The position numbers and the translations under genes are program-made. Below the pieces are notes generated by a model, which searched no databases, was not told the origin of the DNA, and saw nothing but the letters and a program-made list of their open reading frames with translations. A DNA stretch of 64,000 nucleotides, taken from contig CANMWT010000004.1 of NCBI GenBank assembly GCA_947501635.1, positions 310,001 through 374,000 on the forward strand. Reading direction: 5' to 3'. Shown here one piece after another: positions 36,858-46,830 of the stretch (the stretch's first letter is position 1; every line of letters begins with the position of its first letter). Origin of the DNA: an uncultured Roseobacter sp. (GTDB lineage Bacteria; Pseudomonadota; Alphaproteobacteria; Rhodobacterales; Rhodobacteraceae).

Positions 36858-38888
36858 TCAGACGGCGATTTTCCCGCCGCCCTGTTTGGTCACGACAACC
36901 ACAGAGGGGCGCGGCGGCATGGCAGGGTCGAAATCCGGCCAGCGCGTTGCGGGGTCCTCAAAGGTCGAGGCGCGCTCGAAACCTTTAAAGTCCATCGTGC
37001 CATCCGTTCCCGGGTGCTGCACGGCAAGAAACAGTGTTTCGAGGTTGTCGTGGAAGTAGGGGCCGCAAAGCTCTCCGCCGACAGGGCAGCGGAAGAACAG
37101 CTTGGAATGGCCGCGCAGGTTGCCGTCGGTCTCCAAAGCGTAAAGACCATCTGATTTTCCGGTCTTTCCCCAGTTGCTGCCCTGATCGGTTGAAATCCAT
37201 AGGCGGCCATCGGCGTCGATCGCGCAGTTGTCAGGGCTGCCGAACCAGCCGTTTTCCGACGTTTCGGGGTTCCACGCCGCGCCAACCGCCGCCACTGCAG
37301 GGTCACCGCATTTCACAAGGATTGACCACGTGCCAGTGGTCGCGGCGTGATCCTCACCGGTTTCCCGGATCTCGATGATATGGCCAAAGGCGCTTTCGGG
37401 GCGCGGGTTGGCGGCATTGACCTGATCAGCCGTGCGGCGGGTGTTGTTGGTCAACATCAGATAGGCGGTACCATTGGGGCCGGGTTGCGCATCTTCGGGG
37501 CGGTCCATCGGTGTCGCGCCCAGTAAATCCGCAGCCAGACGCGTGTCGATCAGCACGTCCGCCTGACTGTCAAAGCCATTGGCGGTATTGAGCGGCCCGT
37601 TGCCGTGCACCAGTGGCAACCACTCAAGGCTGCCGTCGGCGTCAAAGCGTGCCACGTAAAGCGTGCCTTCTGACAGCAGTGAAGACCCAAAGACGGCGTT
37701 TTCGTCGCTGATCGTTCCGGCAGAGACGTATTTGTACTGGTAGTCAAAGCGGTTGTCATCGCCTGAGTAGATCACCAGATGGCCGTCCTTGGACAGGGTC
37801 GTCTCGGCCCCCTCATGGCGGAAACGTCCCAGCGCGGTGTGCTTGATCGGTGTGGCGTCTGGGTTGCGTGGATCCACTTCAACAACCCAGCCGAAACGGT
37901 TGGGTTCATTGGGTTCTTTGTCTATATTGAAGCGGTCGTGGTATTGCCCCCAAGCGTACCAGCGCCCGGGCACACCGTAACGCTTCATCTGCCGCGCCTC
38001 AGCTTGGCTGGAAATGTCGGGTTTGCCCTCAGCGTCCACCACATCCGTCCAGAAGTACCCGTGGAAGTTCTCCTCGGCCAACAGATAGGTGCCCCAGGGC
38101 GTCATGCCGCCTGCGCAGTTGTTGATCGTCCCGATGACTTTCATGCCGGTGGGGTCCGCGTTGGTCTTCATCCGATCGTGACCCGCCGCCGCGCCAGAGA
38201 ATGTCATTTCGGTGCTCAGCGGCGTGATGCGGCGGTTGTAGCGGCTGTCGCGCACCAGCGACCATTTGCCATTCGCATCCTGTGCAATCTCGACAACCGT
38301 GCCGCCATGCGCGGCCATCTCGATGTCTACAAGCTCTTTCGTCATGCCCTCAAAACCGGCGCGGTCCTGCCGGCCAAGACCGGGAAACATGACCTCTTCG
38401 TTGGTGTACTCGTGGTTCACGCAAAGCAGACCGCGCGTGCCCTCTTCGTTCAGCGCCGTAAAGCCGACATAATCGTTATTGTATCCAAACTGCTGGGACT
38501 GTGCTTGGGCAGTCTGGTTCATCACGTCAAATTCCGGTGCGTCTGCGGTGATCGGGTCACCCCAGCGCAGCAGGATGTCTGCGTTGTAGCCTTCGGCGAT
38601 GTGGTGCGTTTCGTCGTTACCCCATGCCAGCTCTTCAAAGTTGTAGCGTCCTGCATCCGCCGCCGCGGCGGCTTGCCGGGGCGCCACCATCGCGGAAGTG
38701 CCGAAGAGGGCCGTCGTCGCCGTGACCCCCAACACGCCGCGCAGCACATCGCGGCGCCCGTAGCGTGCATTGATGACATCGCCGATGGTCCGGGTCAGGT
38801 TTGGATTGGTCGGAATATCGTCAAAAGCCTCGAAAGCCTCTGATTTATTTGTATAAGATGGGTCTTGCAGGATGTCTTTGCGGTCCAT
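36858..38888 (-). CDS. phoX: PhoX-type alkaline phosphatase (DUF839), TAT exported
   Basis: A 676-residue PhoX-family phosphatase that frees phosphate from organic esters in the periplasm, using calcium and iron in characterised members. A twin-arginine signal lies at about residues 45-75 (GRRDVLRG followed by a hydrophobic stretch and QAAAAA), after an N-terminal acidic extension normal for PhoX. Core blocks are CVNHEYTNEEV, NNCAGGMTPWGTYLLAEENF, DPRNPDATPIKHTALGRF and SGDDNRFDYQYKYV. A Pho box lies 89 bases before the start, so phosphate starvation induction by PhoB is expected. An intrinsic terminator follows the gene. It is transcribed alone. Confidence 0.94.
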   Translation of the reverse strand: MDRKDILQDPSYTNKSEAFEAFDDIPTNPNLTRTIGDVINARYGRRDVLRGVLGVTATTALFGTSAMVAPRQAAAAADAGRYNFEELAWGNDETHHIAEGYNADILLRWGDPITADAPEFDVMNQTAQAQSQQFGYNNDYVGFTALNEEGTRGLLCVNHEYTNEEVMFPGLGRQDRAGFEGMTKELVDIEMAAHGGTVVEIAQDANGKWSLVRDSRYNRRITPLSTEMTFSGAAAGHDRMKTNADPTGMKVIGTINNCAGGMTPWGTYLLAEENFHGYFWTDVVDAEGKPDISSQAEARQMKRYGVPGRWYAWGQYHDRFNIDKEPNEPNRFGWVVEVDPRNPDATPIKHTALGRFRHEGAETTLSKDGHLVIYSGDDNRFDYQYKYVSAGTISDENAVFGSSLLSEGTLYVARFDADGSLEWLPLVHGNGPLNTANGFDSQADVLIDTRLAADLLGATPMDRPEDAQPGPNGTAYLMLTNNTRRTADQVNAANPRPESAFGHIIEIRETGEDHAATTGTWSILVKCGDPAVAAVGAAWNPETSENGWFGSPDNCAIDADGRLWISTDQGSNWGKTGKSDGLYALETDGNLRGHSKLFFRCPVGGELCGPYFHDNLETLFLAVQHPGTDGTMDFKGFERASTFEDPATRWPDFDPAMPPRPSVVVVTKQGGGKIAV

Positions 38889-38976
38889 GAAATGCTCCCG
38901 TTTGCTACTGTTGACCTATGCTGGCGATCGCGCGAATCTTACTCTCGCGCTCTGTGCAAAGAGGTGCCCGGCAACT

Positions 38977-38994
38977 GTAACAGGGTAATGACAC
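38977..38994 (-). promoter_or_regulatory. Pho box upstream of phoX
   Basis: Read on the - strand, GTGTCAT-TACC-CTGTTAC matches the 7+4+7 PhoB consensus (CTGTCAT spacer CTGTCAY) with one mismatch in each half. It lies 89 bases before the phoX start, the right place for a PhoB-activated promoter. Confidence 0.8.
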
Positions 38995-39017
38995 CGCACC
39001 CATGCGCGCGGACTGCT

Positions 39018-40241
39018 CTAAACACGCTCCGCCAGATCAAGCTGCGCCAAAAGGTCAGGGATCTTCTTTTTAAAGGGAAAAAACCCGCGCGTTGCATGTG
39101 GCCATGCCATAGCATCATAAGGCCGGCGCAGCTGCACCACGTCTGGCGCGTCCGGTGCCGCGGCCAGCGCCGCCAGCACGCCAGCAACCGGCCCCACGGG
39201 CGCGTAGGCCGTAACAATCTGGTCAAGCCCGCGGCGCGCCGCCCAGTCCTTTAGCTCGGCCAGACCCGTCACCTGATTCACATCGCCCAGATGCGCGCCC
39301 CAGCGCGTGGCCGCATCTTGCAGACAAGCTGTGCGAAACGCAGCCACCCGGGGGGCTGCCTGTAGTGGGCCAAAGCCGGTCTGAGGAGCCAGCACCGCGC
39401 AGCTGTCCAAAGCGCAGCCCCCGGTCAACCGCTCCAGCGCATATCCAGGGCCAAGGTCTTCTTCATGCAGAAGAAATCCGGTCTTGAGGCCAGCAACCGG
39501 CGTGCCGTCCGGTGGCAGCAAACGCGGCGCGGGCAGGGGCGGTGCGGGGCGCGGTTCAGCAACACCGGCCAATTGCCACTTGGGGTGAAACCGCCCTTCG
39601 GTGTATTTGGAAATATTGCTCGTGCGCGCCAGATACGTCTTGCCCTGCGTCTGGATGCCTGCGACCCACCGCCAGCTCAGCGTGTTAGATGCAGGGTCTC
39701 CGTCCAGAAGGTGGCGCAGGAAGAAATCAGCCCCCAACTCCCACGGCAGCTCGAGCGTGAAAACCCAGATCGACGCGAACCACATCCGGGCATGATTGTG
39801 CAAATATCCCGTCTCAGCCAGTTCATCGGCCCAACTGTCGAAACACGCGATCCCTGTCTCGCCCCGGCAGGCCGCCTCCCAGCGTGCGCGCAGACCGCCC
39901 TGCGTCTGCACATCGTCCCACGCCCGCGTCAGCCCTTGTTGGTACTGCTGCCAGACACCCGGGCGCAACTCCAACCAGCCTTTCCAATAGGTGCGCCAGA
40001 ACACCTCCTGCACGAATTTTTCTGCCGCGCCGTAAGAATGCCGCGCCAGGACAGCCTGCAAGACCTCTTCTTCGCTCAGCAGGCGGCAGCGCACGTAAGG
40101 CGAAAGGGTCGAAACTGCTTCGTGACGGCCCGCGCCCAGATCATAGTTCCGCCGTGCCGCGTAGGTGCGGCCGGCCAAGGGCACAAAACGGGAAAGCCGC
40201 TCCAGTGCGGCGGTGCGGGTCGGGAGAAAAACATCATTCAT
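39018..40241 (-). CDS. Photolyase/cryptochrome FAD-domain protein with unusual domain order
   Basis: A 407-residue protein. Residues about 30-220 match the helical FAD-binding domain of photolyases: VSTLSPYVRCRLLSEEEVL, ETGYLHNHARMWFAS, FFLRHLLDGDPASNTLSWRWVAGIQTQGKTYL. The photolyase antenna domain that normally comes first is missing; instead a proline-rich linker (about 228-245) leads to a C-terminal region of about 160 residues (250-407) that has an alpha/beta feel and ends WPHATRGFFPFKKKIPDLL, recalling the end of photolyase barrels. This looks like a permuted or short photolyase-like protein. Its repair activity is not shown. Start ATG 40241; it follows nothing on its strand. Confidence 0.75.
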   Translation of the reverse strand: MNDVFLPTRTAALERLSRFVPLAGRTYAARRNYDLGAGRHEAVSTLSPYVRCRLLSEEEVLQAVLARHSYGAAEKFVQEVFWRTYWKGWLELRPGVWQQYQQGLTRAWDDVQTQGGLRARWEAACRGETGIACFDSWADELAETGYLHNHARMWFASIWVFTLELPWELGADFFLRHLLDGDPASNTLSWRWVAGIQTQGKTYLARTSNISKYTEGRFHPKWQLAGVAEPRPAPPLPAPRLLPPDGTPVAGLKTGFLLHEEDLGPGYALERLTGGCALDSCAVLAPQTGFGPLQAAPRVAAFRTACLQDAATRWGAHLGDVNQVTGLAELKDWAARRGLDQIVTAYAPVGPVAGVLAALAAAPDAPDVVQLRRPYDAMAWPHATRGFFPFKKKIPDLLAQLDLAERV

Positions 40242-40402
40242 GGGCTTGCAGGTAGCGGTCGCGCCTCAAGGATCAACGCCCCAAAGCGCGCCCAGACCAA
40301 ATCTGTTCGGCCCCCCTTGCAGCCCCCGAGCGCCAACACTAATGTTCTGATAACGGTTGGCGGGTATGGTCTTGCCAACACCAGACTAGACAGGCACCCC
40401 TC

Positions 40403-41029
40403 ATGCAAGATCCCATCGAAACATATATGAATCTCGTCCCCATGGTTGTGGAACAAACCAGCCGTGGCGAACGGGCCTATGACATCTTTTCGCGCCTGTT
40501 GAAGGAACGGATCATCTTTCTCAACGGGCCTGTGCACGACGGCATGTCATCGTTGATCGTAGCCCAGCTTCTGCACCTTGAGGCGGAAAACCCTTCCAAG
40601 GAAATTTCCATGTACATCAACAGCCCCGGCGGTGTGGTAACCTCGGGCCTGTCGATCTATGACACGATGCAATACATAAAGCCCAAAGTGTCCACACTGG
40701 TGATCGGGCAGGCCGCCTCCATGGGGTCACTGTTGCTCACAGCCGGTGAGGCCGGCATGCGCTTTTCGCTGCCCAACAGCCGCGTGATGGTGCACCAGCC
40801 TTCCGGGGGATATCAGGGTCAGGCAACCGATATCATGATCCACGCGGCAGAGACGCAAAAGCTCAAGACACGCCTGAACGAAATCTACGTCAAGCACACC
40901 GGCCAGACCCTCAAAAAGGTGGAAGCAGCGCTTGAGCGTGACAACTTCATGTCACCGGAAGAGGCGAAAGAGTTCGGCCTGATCGACGAGATTGTTGAGA
41001 ATCGCAGCAAAGAAGAGGCTGACAGTTGA
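40403..41029 (+). CDS. clpP: ATP-dependent Clp protease proteolytic subunit
   Basis: A 208-residue serine protease of normal length. The catalytic triad is Ser106 (GQAASMGS), His131 (VMVHQPSGG) and Asp180 (ALERDNFMS). It forms a 14-subunit barrel that degrades proteins fed by ClpX, encoded 139 bases downstream. The start ATG 40403 follows ACCCCTC without a strong ribosome site. The region before it (40242-40402) contains a GTTGGC/GCCAAC stem (40356-40379) but no heat-shock promoter I can identify. Confidence 0.97.
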   Translation: MQDPIETYMNLVPMVVEQTSRGERAYDIFSRLLKERIIFLNGPVHDGMSSLIVAQLLHLEAENPSKEISMYINSPGGVVTSGLSIYDTMQYIKPKVSTLVIGQAASMGSLLLTAGEAGMRFSLPNSRVMVHQPSGGYQGQATDIMIHAAETQKLKTRLNEIYVKHTGQTLKKVEAALERDNFMSPEEAKEFGLIDEIVENRSKEEADS

Positions 41030-41168
41030 TCTCGCGCCACAGCGCACAGTCAGTTTACCATTTTGCGATTGTGGACGGGTTCTTGCTGTCCTAAGCTGCC
41101 ACCAAATCAGGGCGCGCGCGTGGCAAGCCGTGTGCGCCTGACGAGACGCGAGACCGGAAAGGCTACGA

Positions 41169-42434
<1,266 letters not shown>

Positions 42435-42467
42435 GTGTCGCCTCGGGCTGCAGTTGAAATGATAAAG

Positions 42468-42493
42468 AAGGCAGGCGCCGCGCCTGCCTTTTT
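42468..42493 (+). terminator. Rho-independent terminator after clpX
   Basis: AAGGCAGGCG (42468-42477) pairs perfectly with CGCCTGCCTT (42481-42490) around a three-base loop and is followed by TTT, so a ten-base-pair stem with a five-T run ends the clpX transcript. Confidence 0.9.
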
Positions 42494-42586
42494 GCTGTTG
42501 CCTGTGTCAAGATTTGCTAAAGCATGCGCGCGCGTCGTACCGACGCGATACCGACGTGGCCCCGCCACCGCTTTCAGGAGGGAAAA

Positions 42587-42949
42587 ATGACAGTGACACG
42601 CATCTATTCTGGTGGCGAGTTTGAACCCAAAGTCGGCTATTGTCGCGCCGTCGTTGCGGGCGGTTGGGTCCACGTGGCTGGAACCGTCGGGCACGGGGTC
42701 ACCGCCGTCGAGCAGTGCCGCTCGGCTTTGGAAATCATAGGCAAGGCATTGAGCGAGGCCGGCACCGATTTTTCCCATGTGGTTCGAGTGACTTACATGT
42801 TGCCTGACCGCAACGAATTTCCAGCCTGCTGGCCATTGCTGCGCGCGGCTTTCGGTGAGAACCCACCAGCGGCCACGATGATTGAATGCGGGCTGATCAC
42901 CCCCGAAGACCGCATCGAGATTGAGGTCACCGCAATCCTGCCGGAATAG
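42587..42949 (+). CDS. RidA/YjgF family protein
   Basis: A 120-residue protein with the RidA fold: IYSGGEFEPKVGYCRAVVAG at the start, VHVAGTVG, EQCRSALEIIGKALSEAG, and the end block PPAATMIECGLITPEDRIEIEVTAIL. RidA proteins are trimers that deaminate reactive enamine or imine intermediates. The glycine- and arginine-containing end block of classical RidA (conserved Arg105) is replaced here by MIECGL, so it is a divergent subfamily member and its activity is not sure. I chose ATG 42587, six bases after AGGAGGG; an open frame begins at 42524. It is flanked by the clpX terminator, so it has its own promoter. Confidence 0.87.
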   Translation: MTVTRIYSGGEFEPKVGYCRAVVAGGWVHVAGTVGHGVTAVEQCRSALEIIGKALSEAGTDFSHVVRVTYMLPDRNEFPACWPLLRAAFGENPPAATMIECGLITPEDRIEIEVTAILPE

Positions 42950-43029
42950 CCGCGGCAAAGCGCGCATCCGTCTAGACCTTTGCGCCACAATCCTGCATAT
43001 GTTGTGCAGAGTGCGATCGGAGATAACCC

Positions 43030-43413
43030 ATGGGCCTATTAACTTCAGTCTTGCGTGCCGCAACGTGGTGGAACGGGCAGACCCTGAACACCCAGCTTTG
43101 GACGTGGCGCAACGGCGTTAAGGTCGGTGAAGACTCGCAAGGCAACGTTTTTTATGAAACCAAAGACAAAAAACGCCGCTGGGTGATCTTTAACGGAGAG
43201 GCCGAAGCCAGCCGCGTTGACCCTGATTGGCATGGCTGGCTGCATCACACTTGGGACGCAGCACCGACAGATGTCCCGCTGGAGCATAAACCATGGCAAA
43301 AACCGCATCAGGAAAACCTGACAGGCACCGCCCTGGCCTATGCGCCCAGAGGTTCCATCCGTCGCGCGGACCCGGAACCGCGGCGCGACTATGAGGCCTG
43401 GACGCCGGAGTAA
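43030..43413 (+). CDS. NADH:ubiquinone oxidoreductase subunit NDUFA12 (B17.2) homologue
   Basis: A 127-residue supernumerary complex I subunit found in alphaproteobacteria and mitochondria. The pattern [17 protein letters not shown], then [12 protein letters not shown] and [25 protein letters not shown] is characteristic. It attaches to the peripheral arm of NADH dehydrogenase. It precedes mlaD by 5 bases and the DUF2155 gene in an order common in this class, probably one transcript. The ribosome site before ATG 43030 is GGAGAT. Confidence 0.95.
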   Translation: MGLLTSVLRAATWWNGQTLNTQLWTWRNGVKVGEDSQGNVFYETKDKKRRWVIFNGEAEASRVDPDWHGWLHHTWDAAPTDVPLEHKPWQKPHQENLTGTALAYAPRGSIRRADPEPRRDYEAWTPE

Positions 43414-43418
43414 CAGAC

Positions 43419-43865
43419 ATGTCTGAACACACCACCGAAGTTATCGTGGGCGCTGGCGTCCTGGCCGCTGCCATCGGCTTTGTCGTATACGCGGGGCAGA
43501 TATCGGGCTACTCGGGCGCCAGCACGACCTATCCTCTGGAAGCAAGCTTTCGCAGCCTCGAGGGGGTGAGCGTCGGAACCGACGTGCGTCTGGCCGGTGT
43601 CAAAGTCGGATCAGTCACCGATGTTGAATTGAACCCGGAAACATATCGGGCTGATACCACTGTTTCGCTCGACGCAGGTATCGAGATACCGGACGACAGC
43701 GCGATCATCATTGCGTCCGAAGGTCTCTTGGGCGGTAACTTTGTCGAGATTGTCCCAGGCGGGTCACCGTTCTTTTATGAACCGGGTGACACGATCGACG
43801 ATACCCAAGGGGCAATCAGCCTTGTGTCACTGCTGCTGAAGTTCGTCAGCGGCTCCTCTGAATGA
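43419..43865 (+). CDS. mlaD: MlaD-type lipid-binding protein of the outer-membrane asymmetry system
   Basis: A 148-residue protein with an N-terminal membrane anchor (VIVGAGVLAAAIGFVVYAG) and a periplasmic MCE domain (YPLEASFRSLEGVSVGTDVRLAGVKVGSV, then GLLGGNFVEIVPG). It carries phospholipids between the membranes with MlaFE, which are not in the window. The last residues give a short helical tail (SLVSLLLKFVSG) that lines the hexamer pore in the family. It overlaps the DUF2155 gene by 4 bases. Confidence 0.93.
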   Translation: MSEHTTEVIVGAGVLAAAIGFVVYAGQISGYSGASTTYPLEASFRSLEGVSVGTDVRLAGVKVGSVTDVELNPETYRADTTVSLDAGIEIPDDSAIIIASEGLLGGNFVEIVPGGSPFFYEPGDTIDDTQGAISLVSLLLKFVSGSSE

Positions 43866-44221
43866 TCCTGCGCGGCTTTTTGGCTGCGGTTCTTCTTGCC
43901 GCTCCGGCAGCCGCTCAGCAGACGGCGACGGAAGCCACCGGCGCTCAATTGCGCGGAGTTGACCGGATCAACGGCGAAGTCTTTGAAATTGTTGTGTCTT
44001 CAGGGCAGACCGCGCGCCTGCAACAGATCGAAATTACCCTGCGGTCCTGCCGCTATCCGGCGGGCAACCCTGCGGGCGATGCCTTTGCCTCGCTGGAAAT
44101 CACAGATACAAACGACGGCAGCAGGCTGTTCTCGGGGTGGATGATCGCCTCCTCCCCGGCGCTCTCGGCGATGGATCATCCTCGCTATGACATCTGGGTC
44201 ATGCGCTGTACCACCTCCTGA
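43862..44221 (+). CDS. DUF2155 domain periplasmic protein
   Basis: A 119-residue secreted protein: a signal peptide at 1-18 (LAAVLLAAPAAAQ) followed by the DUF2155 core (LRGVDRINGEVFEIVVSSGQ, then CRYPAGNPAGDAFASLEI and LFSGWMIASSPALSAMDHPRYDIWVMRC), with two cysteines that may form a disulphide bond. The function is unknown; it regularly accompanies NDUFA12 and MlaD in alphaproteobacteria. Its last 37 bases overlap the end of aat on the other strand. Confidence 0.9.
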   Translation: MILRGFLAAVLLAAPAAAQQTATEATGAQLRGVDRINGEVFEIVVSSGQTARLQQIEITLRSCRYPAGNPAGDAFASLEITDTNDGSRLFSGWMIASSPALSAMDHPRYDIWVMRCTTS

Positions 44222-44817
44222 GGGCTGCGCACCGGCGGGAGCGTGAAATCAGCAGGGCGGTTCACAGCCACATCCAAGGCTCGGTGATACTCGGCGCGGC
44301 TGATCTCGACCGCTCCCAAAGATGCCAGATGATCGGTTAGAAACTGCGTGTCAAAAAGCACAAACCCGCCGTCAATCAACCGGTCCACCAGACAAGCCAG
44401 CGCAATCTTGGAGGCATCGGTCCGCCGCGAAAACATGCTTTCCCCAAAAAACGCAGCACCGAGAGTGACCCCATAAACGCCCCCGACCAGCGTGTCGTTA
44501 TCCCAGATTTCCAGAGAATGCGCGCGTCCCTGACGGTTCAGCTCAATGTAAAGCCCCCTGATCTCCTCGTTGATCCAAGTGTCGATACGGTCAGCGCAGC
44601 CGTCTACAACCGCTTGAAAATTTGTGTCTATCCGCACCTCAAACGTCGTGCGCCGCATAGTGCGCCGCAAAGACCGGCTTAGATGAAAACCCAGCAGAGG
44701 CATAACGCCCCGACGTTGCGGATCGACCCAAAACACATCGGGGTCGTCGCGATGTTCAGCCATGGGGAAAATACCACTGGCATAGCCCTGCATCAAAACT
44801 TCGGGCGTCAGTCGCAT
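44185..44817 (-). CDS. aat: Leucyl/phenylalanyl-tRNA--protein transferase
   Basis: A 210-residue transferase that adds Leu or Phe from tRNA to proteins with N-terminal Arg or Lys, marking them for ClpAP. The family opening LMQGYASGIFPMAE, then FWVDPQRRGVMPL, the core WINEEIRGLYIELNRQGRAHSLEIWD, and GGVYGVTLGAAFFGESMFSR are all present; GGFVLFDTQFLTDHLASLG closes the active site. It follows accC by 12 bases and overlaps the DUF2155 gene tail to tail. The N-end-rule substrate recruiter ClpS is not in the window. Confidence 0.95.
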   Translation of the reverse strand: MRLTPEVLMQGYASGIFPMAEHRDDPDVFWVDPQRRGVMPLLGFHLSRSLRRTMRRTTFEVRIDTNFQAVVDGCADRIDTWINEEIRGLYIELNRQGRAHSLEIWDNDTLVGGVYGVTLGAAFFGESMFSRRTDASKIALACLVDRLIDGGFVLFDTQFLTDHLASLGAVEISRAEYHRALDVAVNRPADFTLPPVRSPQEVVQRMTQMS

Positions 44818-44829
44818 ATCAGCACGCGC

Positions 44830-46182
44830 CTAGCCGTCGCCAAGATTGCTTTCCAACCACTGCTCGAGCCAGTGGATATTGTAGTTTCCCGTCAGGACCG
44901 CCTCTTCGTGCATAAGCGCGTGAAACAGCGGGATGGTCGTGTCGATACCATCGACAATTAACTCGCCCAACGCGCGGTCCAACCGCGCCAATGCTTCGCG
45001 CCGGTCGCGTCCGTGCACAATCAGCTTGCCGATCAGGCTGTCGTAATACGGCGGGATTTTGTATCCGTCATACAGCGCGGAATCCATCCTCACACCCAGC
45101 CCGCCCGGCGCATGATACTGCGTGATGCGCCCGGGTGAAGGCGAAAAGTTCGGCAGCTTTTCCGCATTGATACGAACTTCGATCGCGTGACCGTTGATCT
45201 GCAGATCGTCTTGCGTGAAAGACATGTCCATGCCGGATGCAACGCGTATCTGCTCGCGCACCAGATCGACCCCGAAAATCGCCTCCGTCACAGGGTGTTC
45301 GACCTGCAAGCGTGTGTTCATCTCGATAAAGTAGAACGCGCCGTTTTCGTACAGGAACTCGATGGTGCCCGCACCGATATAATTGATCCGCGCCACAGCA
45401 TCGGCGCAGGTCTTGCCGATGGCCGCGCGCTCTTCGGCGGAAATCGCGGGGCCGGGGGCCTCTTCAAAGACTTTCTGGTGCCGGCGTTGCAGCGAACAGT
45501 CCCGCTCGCCCAGATGGACCGCACCGCCCTTACCATCACCAAAGACCTGTATTTCGATGTGCCGCGGCGTGGTCAGATATTTTTCGATATAGACTTCATC
45601 ATTGCCGAAGTTGGATTTGCCCTCGGCGCGCGCCGTCATAAAGGCTTTTTCCATCTCGTCGGCGTTTTGCGCCACTTTCATCCCGCGTCCGCCACCGCCT
45701 GCCGTGGCCTTGATGATAACAGGATAGCCGATCTCTGCGCCGATACGCTGCGCGTCTTCCAGCGTTTCAACGCCGCCATCCGATCCCGGCACGCAGGGCA
45801 CTCCCAGCTTTTTCATGGTATCCTTGGCGGTAATCTTGTCACCCATAATGCGGATATGCTCGGCGGTGGGACCGATAAAGGTGATGCCGTGGTCCTCGAC
45901 GATCTGAACAAAGCCTGCGTTCTCGGACAAAAATCCATAGCCGGGGTGGATCGCTTCGGCCCCCGTAATCTCGCAGGCTGAAATGATCGAGGGAAAAGAC
46001 AGGTAGCTTTGCGCGCTTGATGGCGGGCCGATGCAGATGCTCTCGTCTGCCATACGAACATGCATCGCGTCGCTGTCGGCGGTCGAGTGTACCGCAACAG
46101 TCGCAATCCCCATTTCGCGGGCGGCGCGCACGACGCGCAGCGCGATTTCGCCCCGGTTGGCGATCAGAATTTTTTCAAACAT
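44830..46182 (-). CDS. accC: Acetyl-CoA carboxylase biotin carboxylase subunit
   Basis: A 450-residue ATP-grasp enzyme that carboxylates biotin on AccB, the first half of malonyl-CoA synthesis. It begins [16 protein letters not shown]; the glycine-rich ATP loop is [12 protein letters not shown], the active-site stretch is [19 protein letters not shown], and [16 protein letters not shown] carries the catalytic Glu and Arg. It is complete and of normal length. It follows accB by 11 bases. Confidence 0.97.
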   Translation of the reverse strand: MFEKILIANRGEIALRVVRAAREMGIATVAVHSTADSDAMHVRMADESICIGPPSSAQSYLSFPSIISACEITGAEAIHPGYGFLSENAGFVQIVEDHGITFIGPTAEHIRIMGDKITAKDTMKKLGVPCVPGSDGGVETLEDAQRIGAEIGYPVIIKATAGGGGRGMKVAQNADEMEKAFMTARAEGKSNFGNDEVYIEKYLTTPRHIEIQVFGDGKGGAVHLGERDCSLQRRHQKVFEEAPGPAISAEERAAIGKTCADAVARINYIGAGTIEFLYENGAFYFIEMNTRLQVEHPVTEAIFGVDLVREQIRVASGMDMSFTQDDLQINGHAIEVRINAEKLPNFSPSPGRITQYHAPGGLGVRMDSALYDGYKIPPYYDSLIGKLIVHGRDRREALARLDRALGELIVDGIDTTIPLFHALMHEEAVLTGNYNIHWLEQWLESNLGDG

Positions 46183-46193
46183 TGCCGCCGCTC

Positions 46194-46691
46194 CTATTCG
46201 AGGATGACAAGGGGCGTGCCAAACTCAACCGCGGCACCATCTTCCACAACGATACGCTTGACCGTGCCCGCGCGGGGTGCCGGAATGTGGTTCATGGTCT
46301 TCATCGCCTCGACGATCAGCAGTGTGTCGCCTTCGGCAACTGTTGCGCCAACGGAAATGAAGGGGGTCGCGCCCGGTTCGGGCTGCATATAGACGGTGCC
46401 CACCATGGGCGACGTGACCGCACCGGGCAAATCTGCAGGGTCCTCGCTGCCAACCGCTGCAGGCGCTGCCGCTTCCGCGGGTGCCAGCGATGCGGGTGCT
46501 GCTGCGGCCGGTGCCGCAGCGGCGGCTACCTGTGTTACCACCTGCTGCTGATGGCGGCTGACACGCACATTCAGGCTGTCGTCGGCGCTGTAGTCTCGTT
46601 TGACCTGTAGCTCGGTCAGGTCGTTCTCGCGCAGCAGTTCTGCCAATGCCTGAATAAAGGCCACGTCGGCGTCATGGTTCTTTTTTGTCAT
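46194..46691 (-). CDS. accB: Biotin carboxyl carrier protein of acetyl-CoA carboxylase
   Basis: A 165-residue carrier. An N-terminal helical domain (to about residue 45) is joined by an Ala/Pro-rich linker (residues 55-80, many AAAP repeats) to the biotinyl domain, with the biotin Lys131 in EAMKTMN. I chose ATG 46691 after GAGGAAATAC; an in-frame ATG four residues earlier is less well placed. It is the first gene of accB-accC-aat. The diverging acyl-CoA synthetase gene begins 139 bases away. Confidence 0.96.
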   Translation of the reverse strand: MTKKNHDADVAFIQALAELLRENDLTELQVKRDYSADDSLNVRVSRHQQQVVTQVAAAAAPAAAAPASLAPAEAAAPAAVGSEDPADLPGAVTSPMVGTVYMQPEPGATPFISVGATVAEGDTLLIVEAMKTMNHIPAPRAGTVKRIVVEDGAAVEFGTPLVILE

Positions 46692-46830
46692 GTATTTCCT
46701 CAACCATTCTGGGCAGGCCTTCGTCTCTTGCGGCCCGTTATCCTGCGCGCCTGTTATAGGCCATGGTTTACGCTATGGAAACCCACAGTTGGCGTGGTTA
46801 ATGTGATCGCGGAACGCATCGGGGCTCAAT

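Noticed and set aside
37779-38843. + strand open frame of 354 codons opposite phoX
   Set aside because: Antisense to PhoX, which has a Pho box, TAT signal and family blocks; the frame has no family pattern.
40356-40379. GTTGGC/GCCAAC stem before clpP as a regulatory hairpin or RNA gene
   Set aside because: Short stem with a 12-base loop, no flanking support, and no tRNA-like or heat-shock promoter pattern.
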